From: an uncultured Lachnospiraceae bacterium
Lineage (GTDB): Bacteria > Bacillota > Clostridia > Lachnospirales > Lachnospiraceae
Assembly: GCA_947625205.1 (NCBI GenBank)
Contig: CANQNN010000007.1
Span: 1 to 64,000, forward strand
Direction: 5' to 3'
Length of the DNA: 64,000 bases
Shown here: one piece after another, positions 25,578-34,433 of the stretch
Position numbering within the stretch: position 1 is the first letter of the stretch
Layout of the letters: each line of letters opens with the position of its first letter
Made by a program: the position numbers and the translations under genes
The notes under the pieces: generated by a model
Database searches by the model: none
Told to the model about the DNA's origin: nothing
What the model saw: the letters and a program-made list of their open reading frames with translations, nothing else

Positions 25578-28142
25578 ATGCGCAAATTTCAGAAACAGCA
25601 GATTCTGGATGTTTTTCAAAGTATACATACATTACATGGGCAGATCAGGGACAAGCTGGCCGCTCAAGGTTATGAAACAGCGCAGACTGTACTTGCGGAA
25701 TGCCAGGATGCCGCGATTCAGGTCGGTGAAGCAATAGAGAGGATCGAAGGCGATGGAACGGATGCCGTGGCGTGTCTGGAGCATTACTGCGAGCAGATCT
25801 ACCAGGTCAGCATACAACTGCAGGAGATCCCCACGCAGAAAGCATATAAGCTGCTGGAAAGCGGTCTGATCAAAGCGGAGAATGCTGTCAGGCATATGCC
25901 GGAAAGACGGGAAGCCGTGTTCCTGCCTTATAAGGTAAGTATGTGGGACTCGCTGGAAAGCGTTTGGATGGCGGCAAATGACGACCCTGACTGTGACGCT
26001 TATGTGATACCGATCCCGTATTACGATAAGAATAAAGACGGCAGCTTCGGGACAATGCATTATGAAGGAGATCGATACCCCGATCATGTACCTGTTACGA
26101 ACTATGAAGAGTATGATTTTGAAAACCGGCATCCGGATATGATCTTTTTTCATAATCCATATGACCAATTCAACAACGTGACAAGCGTGCATCCGTTTTT
26201 TTACTCCAAGAACCTGAGGCAGTTCACGGACTGCCTGGTATATATCCCTTACTATTGTACGTCCGGCGGAATGATGGAAGCGCAGGGCTATGCGTTGGCA
26301 TATTATTATGCCGATTATATCGTGGTACAGGCGGAATCGTTTCTTCGTTATTTTGATTCGAACCTGCCCAGGGAGAAATTCCTGCCGCTTGGCTCTCCGA
26401 AGTTCGATAAAGTGGTCCGGCTGTGCAATGATCCGCCGGAAGTACCGGATGCGTGGAAGGATAAGATGTATTGCGCGGACGGTACAAAACGGAAAGTGTA
26501 TTTTTACAATACCAGCATTAACGGTATGCTAGCCAATACGGAGCAGTTTCTGAAAAAGATGGCATATGTCTTTCAGTGCTTTGCCGAGCATCCCGATGCG
26601 TGCCTGTTATGGCGGCCACATCCTTTGCTGGAGTCCACGTTTGATTCCACGCGCGCTTCGTACAGGCCGGTGTATGAGAAGCTGAAGCAGTATTTCTTTG
26701 AGAGCCACATCGGCATCTATGACGATACGCCGGAGATCGAGACGACCATTGCGCTGTGCGATGCGTATATCGGGGACTCCGGGTCTTCTGTAACATCGCT
26801 GTTCGGGGTGGCGGGCAAGCCGGTGTTCATCCTGAATAACCGGATCGACAGCAAGCCGGAGGAGGGTGACTGGAGAGGGGAGATCATCAAAGGGTTTCCA
26901 CCGTACAGTGATCATCGCTGGATGGTCACACAAGGAAATAAATTGTATCATTCTACTGTCAATGATTTCCGGTACAGGTATTACTGCGATCTATCGGATT
27001 ATGCATATGGAAATTTGTATGACTCTGTTCTGCAAATAGGCGGAAAGAATTATGTCTGTCCGAAAGGTGCAGAAAATATCTTGATCGTTGAGGACGGCAA
27101 GATACAGAAAACCATAGAATTACAAAAATATACAGGATGCAAACAGACTTTTTGCGGTGCGCTGGCTTATGGCCGATATTTGTTCCTGATCCCTGACCGG
27201 TATCCCGCCATTGTCAGATATGATACGGAAAGCGGACAGACAGAGTATTTGACGGAACATCTGGACGTCTATAGCTGTGACGGGGAACAAGAACATAAGG
27301 TAGGCGGGTTTTGTTTATTTGACGGTTTTTTGTATCTGGCTTCTCCGGTGGACGGACGCATATTGGTCATTCAGGCGGAGACAGGCATGGCGCAGGTCAG
27401 GGAGATCTCGCTCAGTCATAATTGCGGCTGCCGCGTGCTTGCCTGTGACAAAGAAGACTTATGGCTGCTGCCCTACGAAGGGTACACTGTAAGCAGGTGG
27501 AATCCAGCTACCGATGAAGTGAGGGAATATACGGTTCGGATAGACGGTCTGGAGTGTACGCATTTTGGACATGGCAATCAATGCAATACATTTCCGTTCT
27601 ACTATCCGGCGTTTTATGGCGACGATGTGTATCTGCCGCCCGGGTGGGGCAATAAATATGTCCGGTTAAATAAAGTTACCGGAGAAGCGGCAGAGTGGAA
27701 GCCCCCGCTTGTGCAGACTGAAAAGCCATGCAACGGGTATTATGCGGTATGGGCAAAAGCCAGATTCTATAATAAAGAAAATGAATTTGGAATAGCCGAT
27801 GCGTATTATCTGATGTCGTTTTTGGACAAAAAATTATACTATATTGATTTTGCCCAGGACAGTTGTACAGAGGTTGAGATCGAATTTGACCGGGAAGAGC
27901 TGCAGCGTCAGGAATACGGATTTACAAGCATTTCCGTTTCATTGCAATATGGGTGTAAAGAAGGCGCGTTTATCTCGCTATCTGATTTTCTGGAAGGAAC
28001 TGCGGCGGGTCATAAGTTCGATAAAACACAGGCAGCGGATGCATACAGGAAAATTGCGGCAAATGGCGATGGCACCAGCGGTGAAAAGATATATGGGTTT
28101 ATAAAAGAAAACTGTAAGACAGATCAAGGGAGTTGCCTATGA
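25578..28142 (+). CDS. CDP-glycerol-transferase-like protein with C-terminal beta-propeller
   Basis: About 854 residues from the ATG at 25578, with AAGGGG upstream; a longer reading crosses the terminator. Residues 1-110 are helical. Residues about 115-470 resemble the GT-B-type CDP-glycerol:glycerophosphotransferase family (IFFHNPYDQ, LLWRPHPLLEST, CDAYIGDSGSSVTSLFGVAGKPVF is the conserved end motif). From about 490 to 830 come repeated four-strand blades (ILIVEDGKI, YLASPVDGRILVIQ, DLWLLPYEGYTVSRWNP), a kelch-like propeller. No membrane segment. First gene of the cluster; its stop overlaps the start of the next gene. Likely transfers a phospho-polyol or uses the propeller to bind a glycan, which is inference. 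Confidence 0.75.
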   Translation: MRKFQKQQILDVFQSIHTLHGQIRDKLAAQGYETAQTVLAECQDAAIQVGEAIERIEGDGTDAVACLEHYCEQIYQVSIQLQEIPTQKAYKLLESGLIKAENAVRHMPERREAVFLPYKVSMWDSLESVWMAANDDPDCDAYVIPIPYYDKNKDGSFGTMHYEGDRYPDHVPVTNYEEYDFENRHPDMIFFHNPYDQFNNVTSVHPFFYSKNLRQFTDCLVYIPYYCTSGGMMEAQGYALAYYYADYIVVQAESFLRYFDSNLPREKFLPLGSPKFDKVVRLCNDPPEVPDAWKDKMYCADGTKRKVYFYNTSINGMLANTEQFLKKMAYVFQCFAEHPDACLLWRPHPLLESTFDSTRASYRPVYEKLKQYFFESHIGIYDDTPEIETTIALCDAYIGDSGSSVTSLFGVAGKPVFILNNRIDSKPEEGDWRGEIIKGFPPYSDHRWMVTQGNKLYHSTVNDFRYRYYCDLSDYAYGNLYDSVLQIGGKNYVCPKGAENILIVEDGKIQKTIELQKYTGCKQTFCGALAYGRYLFLIPDRYPAIVRYDTESGQTEYLTEHLDVYSCDGEQEHKVGGFCLFDGFLYLASPVDGRILVIQAETGMAQVREISLSHNCGCRVLACDKEDLWLLPYEGYTVSRWNPATDEVREYTVRIDGLECTHFGHGNQCNTFPFYYPAFYGDDVYLPPGWGNKYVRLNKVTGEAAEWKPPLVQTEKPCNGYYAVWAKARFYNKENEFGIADAYYLMSFLDKKLYYIDFAQDSCTEVEIEFDREELQRQEYGFTSISVSLQYGCKEGAFISLSDFLEGTAAGHKFDKTQAADAYRKIAANGDGTSGEKIYGFIKENCKTDQGSCL

Positions 28143-29509
28143 CCAGAGTCATTACATACGGAACATTCGACCTGTTCCATGAAGGACACTATCGTTTATT
28201 GCAGAGAGCCAAGGCATTAGGAGATTATCTGATTGTGGGCGTGACCACGGAAGGATATGACCAGACCAGAGGAAAGCTCAATGTGGTCGATTCGCTGATG
28301 ACTCGGATCGAAAATGTCAGAAAGACAGGATTTGCCGATGAGATTATTATTGAAGAATCGCCCGGACAGAAATTTCGGGATATCAAGAAGTATCAGATAG
28401 ATATTTTTACCGTGGGTTCTGACTGGGTAGGACATTTCGACTATCTGAAAGATTACTGCAAGGTGATCTATCTGGACAGGACAAAAAATATATCCAGCAC
28501 GATGCTGCGCACACAGAATAAACAGATCCAGAGGATCGGAATCATCGGGACCGGACGGATCGCGCAACGGTTCGTGCCGGAGGCGAAGCTGGTCAGCGGT
28601 ATCAATACACAGGCGGTTTATAATCCCCATACGGGAAGCGCCGCCCGCTTTGCTGAAAAGTGGGGCATTGATTATTATGAAGATATAGAGGACTTCTATC
28701 GGTCCGTAGATGCGGTCTATATTGCATCTCCACATGAGACACATTATGAGTATATCAAGTCGGCATTGGAGCATGGAAAGCATGTGTTGTGTGAAAAGCC
28801 TATGGTTTTACAGAAGGTGCAGGCCGAAGACTTATTTCGCTATGCAAAAGAACATGATCTGATCTTATTCGAGGGGATCAAGACCGCGTATTGCCCCGGA
28901 TTTAACCAACTTCTTGGAATAGCGTGCAGCGGGATGATCGGAAGCGTTCGAAATATTGAAACGTGTTTTACCAAGCTGGAGCAGCCTGAAAGCAGAGAAC
29001 TGACGGATATTAAATATGGCGGAAGTTTTACGGAGCTTGGTAGTTATTGTATGCTGCCGATCATGAAGATATTCGGAGAGGATTATGTAGATGTCCGGTT
29101 TGACACGATCAAGGGAGACAGCGGGCTAGATCTCTTCACGAAGGTTTCTTTTGTCTACGCGGGCGGGATCGCGACGGCGACCTGCGGATTAGGAGTCAAA
29201 TCCGAAGGAAGGCTTTTGATCGCAGGAACTAAGGGGTATATCATTGTGGAAGCCCCTTGGTGGAAGACTACCTATTTTGAGGTGCACCATGAGGATCCCG
29301 GTGATGTGGAAAAATATTCCGATAGATTTTTGGGAGACGGTCTGCGGTATGAGATCAGCGATTTCCTGTCTATGATCAACGGCAGCAGTAAGAGCGAGTT
29401 CAAACTGACGCGCAGTGAATCGATTGCTTTTGCGGATGTGATGGAACGGTTTTTAAAGGAAAACAGAGGCTTGTCTGATAATGCAGGTCAGGAATTTACA
29501 GATCGATGA
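28139..29509 (+). CDS. Fusion of TagD-like cytidylyltransferase and Gfo/Idh/MocA oxidoreductase
   Basis: 456 residues, starting at ATGA overlap with the gene before. Residues 1-128 are a glycerol-3-phosphate cytidylyltransferase-type domain: GTFDLFHEGH with His14 and His17, and the C-terminal ISSTMLR signature. Residues 135-455 are an NAD-dependent Gfo/Idh/MocA oxidoreductase: IGIIGTGRIAQ binds the dinucleotide and CEKPM holds the catalytic Lys. The fusion suggests that one protein oxidises or reduces a polyol or sugar and activates a phosphate with CTP. Substrate not determinable; a CDP-polyol donor for the transferases next door is my inference. Confidence 0.85.
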   Translation: MTRVITYGTFDLFHEGHYRLLQRAKALGDYLIVGVTTEGYDQTRGKLNVVDSLMTRIENVRKTGFADEIIIEESPGQKFRDIKKYQIDIFTVGSDWVGHFDYLKDYCKVIYLDRTKNISSTMLRTQNKQIQRIGIIGTGRIAQRFVPEAKLVSGINTQAVYNPHTGSAARFAEKWGIDYYEDIEDFYRSVDAVYIASPHETHYEYIKSALEHGKHVLCEKPMVLQKVQAEDLFRYAKEHDLILFEGIKTAYCPGFNQLLGIACSGMIGSVRNIETCFTKLEQPESRELTDIKYGGSFTELGSYCMLPIMKIFGEDYVDVRFDTIKGDSGLDLFTKVSFVYAGGIATATCGLGVKSEGRLLIAGTKGYIIVEAPWWKTTYFEVHHEDPGDVEKYSDRFLGDGLRYEISDFLSMINGSSKSEFKLTRSESIAFADVMERFLKENRGLSDNAGQEFTDR

Positions 29510-29537
29510 AGAATAAAAAAGAAAGGATCTGTCCATT

Positions 29538-30264
29538 ATGAAAATTTGGGCACACAGGGGATGCAGCCAGAGATATCCGGAAAATACGCTGCTTGCTTTT
29601 GAGAAAGCTGCAAAAATAGACGGCCTTACCGGGATCGAACTGGATATCCAGATGACTAAAGATGATCATATGGTGGTCATTCATGATGAGCGTGTGGATA
29701 GAACTACGGAAGGTTTTGGATATGTTAAAGATCATACGTTGGCAGAATTAAAAAAGCTGCATATCTACGCAGATGAAAACCCGGCCCAACAGATCCCGAC
29801 TATTGAAGAGGTTTTGGATCTTTTGGAAGATCGTATGAAAATCGGTATGAAACTGAATATTGAACTGAAAAATAGCGTATATCCGTATGAAGGGATGGAA
29901 GAACAGATCGTAAATTTGGTTCATGCAAGAGGGCTGCAGGAGCAAGTGGTCTATTCTTCTTTCAGCGCACTATCTTTGGAAAAATTGAGAAAATTGGATG
30001 CGGAAACAGAGTTAGGGATATTAGATTATAAAGTTTCTGATTGTTTATATAAATTGCGGGGCGGCTGCGGCGCAAATGCCCTACATCCATATGGGGGGGG
30101 GTATAGACATATCGCATAGTCAAATTGAAAATTATGCGGTAAGGGCATATTTTTCGGGTCATTTATATCCAGAGAAACCCAACGGTTCCCGACTCGATTT
30201 AAACCGATTGGCAAGCAAGGGTGTTACGGATGTATTTTTAAATGAGCCGGAAGTATATGTTTAA
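29538..30264 (+). pseudogene. Glycerophosphodiester phosphodiesterase, frameshifted in a G9 tract (phase-variable candidate)
   Basis: The frame starts at 29538 behind GAAAGGA and shows a GDPD: HRGCSQRYPENT, IELDIQMTKDDHMVVIHDERVDRTT contain the catalytic His-Arg, Glu-x-Asp and His. After PYGGG it leaves the family and stops at 30119 (193 residues). The expected end (AVRAYFSGHLYPEKPN...GVTDVFLNEPE) continues in another frame to 30264. The switch lies in nine G at 30093-30101. With eight G the reading frame is continuous and gives 241 residues, normal for the family. So the gene is off as sequenced, by slippage or by a sequencing error. It would cleave glycerophospho-diesters, perhaps the glycan's own phospho-linkages. 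Confidence 0.85.
30093..30101 (+). repeat. G9 homopolymer tract in the GDPD gene
   Basis: Nine consecutive G inside the coding region. With G9 the downstream frame is lost, with G8 it is restored. Confidence 0.95.
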
Positions 30265-30273
30265 GAAAATGAT

Positions 30274-31509
30274 ATGGAAAAATCGGTGATTAAACAGAAA
30301 GTTATTAGAGTTATTTTTTGGGGGATCAATGAAACAATATTAAAGTTCATCAAAAATGAAATTGATCCTCGCAAGGCGAAAATCGTGGCTTTTGTAGATT
30401 CGAATAAAAATCGTCAAGGCGAAGTGTACATGGGAATTACAGTACGATCACCGGAAATTGTTGACATAGACAGCGCTGAATGTATTATTGTTGGCGCATT
30501 GTCCGCATATCAGGGAATTAAGCAGACGCTTACTGAAGTAGGTTGTCCGGAAGCAAAAATTCATCCGTTTATCACGCCGCATTTGCCGCAATATTGTTTG
30601 GGAGATATTACGGATATAAATGAGAGACTGGTCGAGAAAATTTATTTTGAATCGGCTATGTTGCGACAGGTGATCGCAAAATATAAATTGTTGTATCAAG
30701 AATATCACAGCATAGCGCCGCTTGTAGAAGATAAGCATGCATGGTATCAGAAAAGTGATTTGATCGCTCATGCTTGCGGTGGCATAGTGAATGGAAGGCA
30801 CTTTATGTATACAAATTCTAAGGAGGCATTAGAGCATTCGCTGGCACAGCATTTTGAACTGATTGAATGTGACGTGTGCGGCATAATGACGGGTGAACCG
30901 GTATTGGCACATTCTTATATGAATATCTATGAGGCGGAAGAAGCCGGATACACACTTTTAAATTTATCAGATGTGCTGTTACGCATCAAGGAGTATCCGA
31001 AAGTAAGCTTGTTGTTGGATATCAAATGGACAGATTATCATGATTATGAAAGTTATGTTGTCTTCACAGATCAAGAGATCGCAAGAATAGCTGAAAGTCC
31101 GGTGCAAGCACAGCAGATGCGCGATCAGATCGTGTTGGAAGTTTATGATGAATCAACAATTCAAATCGCAAATAAATATGGGTATAAAATGGCGCTCACA
31201 TCTTATCGAAATCCTGATGGGCATATTTTTATGAATACAGCGATACTATGTCATCGGTATCATATTAACGTGGCACTTGTTCCAAATGATTTTTTTGCAA
31301 TAGACAGTGGGGGAATGAAAAGCCACGGAGCAAAATTTTTACCTATTTTGACAGATAAAAATATAAAAGTTTTTTGTTTTAGCACAGACTCCATGAAAGA
31401 TTACGAACATCTAAAAGAGATTGGCGTAAAGGGTATTTTTACAAATTATTTGACGCGAGTTAATATAGGTGAAATAAAGAATGGAGCATTGGCAGGCGGC
31501 GATGAGTAA
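30274..31509 (+). CDS. Rossmann-module protein with GDPD/PI-PLC-like phosphodiesterase domain
   Basis: 411 residues, weak ribosome site. Residues 10-115 form a Rossmann-like module: RVIFWGINET then IVAFVDSN and a gap of about 70 to GALSAYQG. Residues about 160-400 form a TIM-barrel phosphodiesterase: AHACGGI, LIECDVCG and LAHSYM correspond to the His, Glu-x-Asp and His of GDPDs. It starts ten bases after the phase-variable GDPD, so the cluster carries two such enzymes. Cytoplasmic. Base use becomes clearly AT-rich from here on. Role: trimming or recycling of phosphodiesters, inferred. Confidence 0.75.
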   Translation: MEKSVIKQKVIRVIFWGINETILKFIKNEIDPRKAKIVAFVDSNKNRQGEVYMGITVRSPEIVDIDSAECIIVGALSAYQGIKQTLTEVGCPEAKIHPFITPHLPQYCLGDITDINERLVEKIYFESAMLRQVIAKYKLLYQEYHSIAPLVEDKHAWYQKSDLIAHACGGIVNGRHFMYTNSKEALEHSLAQHFELIECDVCGIMTGEPVLAHSYMNIYEAEEAGYTLLNLSDVLLRIKEYPKVSLLLDIKWTDYHDYESYVVFTDQEIARIAESPVQAQQMRDQIVLEVYDESTIQIANKYGYKMALTSYRNPDGHIFMNTAILCHRYHINVALVPNDFFAIDSGGMKSHGAKFLPILTDKNIKVFCFSTDSMKDYEHLKEIGVKGIFTNYLTRVNIGEIKNGALAGGDE

Positions 31510-31582
31510 GAAGTCATAGCGATATATTTAAATGGCGCATAATTAGTCAAAGTATGTATGTTTTATAATACGGAGGATATGC

Positions 31583-32392
31583 ATGATAATTCTAACAGAC
31601 GAACAACTTCACAAACTGCAGCAGATAGAGTTGGAATTATTGCAGGAAGTTCATCGTATATGTAAAAAATGTGATATTCATTATACCATAATTGCCGGGA
31701 CCATGTTAGGAGCAGTGCGGCATGCCGGCTTTATTCCTTGGGATGACGATGCGGATGTAGCGTTGCTTAGACCTGAGTATGAGAAGTTCCGAAGAGCGTG
31801 CAAAACGGAGTTGGATACAAATCGATTTGTTTTTCAGGATCATAGAAATACTAAAGGATATCGCTGGGGATATGGAAAATTGCGAAGAAAGAATACATTA
31901 TTTTTACGGGAGTATCAGGAGAATATGCCATATATGCAAGGCGTTTTTATTGATATATTTCCGCTTGACAGTGTACCGGATAATTATTTTTTGAGAAGCC
32001 TAAATAATTTTGAGTGTTTTTGTATTAGGAAACTGTTATGGGCAAAAGTAGGAAAAGTATCTGAAAAAAGTTGGTGGAAACAGCAAATATATATGTTGCT
32101 TGATCTTGTACCGGAAAAAATAGTTTTTGAATATTATCGCGGCATGGTGATGCGGGCAGCACATATGAAAACGAGAATGGTAAGAATACTGACGTTCCCG
32201 ACACCAAATAGTGAATACGGATATTATCGATGTTGGTATGAAAATAGTACAGACATACTATTTGAAGGCATCATGCTTCAAGGAATTAAAGATTACGATA
32301 GTTATCTAAGCTTTAAATTTGGAAATTATATGAAGTTACCGCCTGTACAAGAAAGAAAAACCCACCCCATATCAGATATCAAATTGTTATAA
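31583..32392 (+). CDS. LicD-family phosphotransferase
   Basis: 269 residues, GGAGG upstream. The LicD/FKTN signature is clear: AGTMLGAVRHAGFIPWDDDADV supplies the metal-binding Asp residues, and GVFIDIFPLD follows. LicD proteins transfer phosphocholine or polyol phosphates from CDP donors to sugars of teichoic acids or glycans. Cytidylyltransferases in the cluster could make the donor; no choline kinase LicA or transporter is visible, so the group transferred need not be choline. No membrane segments. Confidence 0.87.
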   Translation: MIILTDEQLHKLQQIELELLQEVHRICKKCDIHYTIIAGTMLGAVRHAGFIPWDDDADVALLRPEYEKFRRACKTELDTNRFVFQDHRNTKGYRWGYGKLRRKNTLFLREYQENMPYMQGVFIDIFPLDSVPDNYFLRSLNNFECFCIRKLLWAKVGKVSEKSWWKQQIYMLLDLVPEKIVFEYYRGMVMRAAHMKTRMVRILTFPTPNSEYGYYRCWYENSTDILFEGIMLQGIKDYDSYLSFKFGNYMKLPPVQERKTHPISDIKLL

Positions 32393-32442
32393 TACACTAA
32401 TTATTTTAGTTGTTATTAAGGTAATTATGGAGGTAACTTATT

Positions 32443-33561
32443 ATGCGGCAAATAAGAGTTTTGCAGTTTACTTTGGCAGCCGGTAAAGGTGGACCGACGC
32501 AGTACATTTTAAATAATTGGAAGTATATTGATAGGGCAAGGTTTCAGTTTGATTTTATTACTTTTGCGAGAGAACTTGACTATGAGAGACCGTTGCAGCA
32601 AGAGGGCTGCCGAATATATCATATATCCTGCTATCCGGAAAAAGACAAAAAACAGTTTGTTAAGGAATTAGACAACATATTAGATCATGGGTATGATGTC
32701 ATGCATATTCATACCACTGCATGGAAAGACACGATCGTAGAAGAAAGAGCTAAGGCAAAAGGAGTCAGAAAAATTATAATCCATGCGCATACAACCGGAT
32801 GCGTCAATATAGTACAAGAAGAACAACGGCAAGAGGAAGAGTATATTCATTATAGTATTCGGAACAAAATCTCAAAAGAAATGGCTACTGATTATTGGGC
32901 ATGTTCTGGGGCAGCGGCTGAATGGTTGTATGGAGACAGGATCGATTGCAAATATATTAAAATAATGAATAATGCAATCGATTTGAATAGATTTGCTTAT
33001 AATGAAACTGTTAGGCAGGAAGTACGGCATGCGGTCGGGCTGGATTCAAAATTTGTGATAGGTCATGTAGGACGGTTGGAATATATTAAAAATCATATTT
33101 TCTTATTGCAAATATTATCCCATATTAGTTGCCGGATCCCCGAAGCAGTGCTGTTATTAGTAGGGGATGGCAGATTACATGAAGATATTAAAAGAAAAGC
33201 GGATAAACTTGGTTTGTCAGATAGAGTAATCATGTTGGGCAGACGCGATGATACAGAGCGCTGGTATCAGGCAATGGATGTATTTGCTTTGCCGTCATTA
33301 AGTGAAGCTGCGCCTCTTGTTTTATTGGAAGCGCAGACTTCGGGATTAGCATGTATATGTAGTGAAAATGTGTCTAATGAATTCTTTTATACAGGGAATG
33401 TGCAAAAAATATGTTTATCTGCGCCAGAAGACTGGGCGACTGCATTAATACGTTTAAGTAACGGGTATGAGAGAAGGGATCAAAGTGCCATCATGCGAAA
33501 AGCTGGATTCGATATTAAACAACAAGTGAAAGAATTGGAAAAAGAGTATGAAGAAATATGA
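32443..33561 (+). CDS. Family 4 glycosyltransferase
   Basis: 372 residues, GGAGG upstream. A GT-B fold: N-terminal half with VLQFTLAAGKGGPTQYI (glycine loop) and DVMHIHTT, C-terminal half with IGHVGRLEYIKNH, LLLVGDGRLHED and the donor-binding E-x7-E region SLSEAAPLVLLEAQTSG. Probably retaining and nucleotide-sugar dependent. Its last 14 bases overlap the start of the next gene. Sugar donor unknown. Confidence 0.9.
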   Translation: MRQIRVLQFTLAAGKGGPTQYILNNWKYIDRARFQFDFITFARELDYERPLQQEGCRIYHISCYPEKDKKQFVKELDNILDHGYDVMHIHTTAWKDTIVEERAKAKGVRKIIIHAHTTGCVNIVQEEQRQEEEYIHYSIRNKISKEMATDYWACSGAAAEWLYGDRIDCKYIKIMNNAIDLNRFAYNETVRQEVRHAVGLDSKFVIGHVGRLEYIKNHIFLLQILSHISCRIPEAVLLLVGDGRLHEDIKRKADKLGLSDRVIMLGRRDDTERWYQAMDVFALPSLSEAAPLVLLEAQTSGLACICSENVSNEFFYTGNVQKICLSAPEDWATALIRLSNGYERRDQSAIMRKAGFDIKQQVKELEKEYEEI

Positions 33562-34417
33562 ACATTGGCAGATCGCATATCGGCTAAAGGGCGAAAAAAA
33601 ATTTAAATTGATTTCAAACCCGTCTTACGCATGGGCGGCAGACCCTTTTTTGGTAGAATACCAAGGGCATGTGTTTTTATTTGCAGAGTTGTATTTATAT
33701 AGATCCGAACGGAATGGGGTGATCGGATACTGCGAATATCGTGAAGGGGAGTTCGGCGAGTGGACTGTTACTATGGATAAGCATTGGCATCTTTCGTATC
33801 CAAATGTGTTTGTCTATGAAAATAAATTATATATGTGCCCGGAGTCCTATCAAAGAGAAGAAATTGGTATTTATGAATTGGAATCTTTTCCGGATAAATG
33901 GAGAAAGGTGCAGACATGGAATAGCAACCAGGCATGCGTAGATACGACTTTTATCATATATAATGGCGTTCCGTACATGTTTACATTCGAACTTGGCGAA
34001 AAAAAGTGCAGTGGTCGATTACTTGCATATCAGTTGCGAGACAAATGTTTATCAGAGCCAGTGCTCATTACAGAAGATATAAGTTTGGCAAGACCGGGTG
34101 GAAATTTTATTATGGAAGATGGGAAGCTGTTTCGTGTTGGACAGGATTGTTCTGCGACATATGGGGCGGGGTTAACATTCTGTGAAGTAGAGCGTATTTG
34201 GCCCGCATATAAGGAGTCTGTGGTCAGAAGATTATATCCTAAGGATATAGAGATCGGGTTCGCAGATAAACGATATAAAAGAAAATACACTGGACTCCAT
34301 ACATATAATCGACTGAATGGATTGGAAGTAATTGACCTAAAATATGAAACATATTCCAGAGAAGAAAAACAGGCGCAAAAAAGAGTTCGGAAAGTTTTCC
34401 TTAATAAGTATGAGTAG
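33548..34417 (+). CDS. GINT1-like five-bladed propeller protein
   Basis: 289 residues, starting inside the end of the GT4 gene. The blade pattern (YAWAADPFLV, HVFLFAELYLY, HLSYPNVFVYENKLYMCPES, YELESFPDKW, GNFIMEDGKLFRVGQ) matches the N-terminal propeller domain of glucosamine inositolphosphorylceramide transferase-like proteins, which also occurs alone in bacterial glycan clusters. It resembles GH43/GH68 folds but catalytic acids are not certain. Coupling to the GT4 gene suggests the two act on the same sugar. Confidence 0.65.
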   Translation: MKKYEHWQIAYRLKGEKKFKLISNPSYAWAADPFLVEYQGHVFLFAELYLYRSERNGVIGYCEYREGEFGEWTVTMDKHWHLSYPNVFVYENKLYMCPESYQREEIGIYELESFPDKWRKVQTWNSNQACVDTTFIIYNGVPYMFTFELGEKKCSGRLLAYQLRDKCLSEPVLITEDISLARPGGNFIMEDGKLFRVGQDCSATYGAGLTFCEVERIWPAYKESVVRRLYPKDIEIGFADKRYKRKYTGLHTYNRLNGLEVIDLKYETYSREEKQAQKRVRKVFLNKYE

Positions 34418-34433
34418 CAGCGGATGGAAGAAC

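Noticed and set aside
30110-30264. Separate small gene at the end of the GDPD region
   Set aside because: It is the continuation of the GDPD in the frame that would be restored with G8, not an independent gene.
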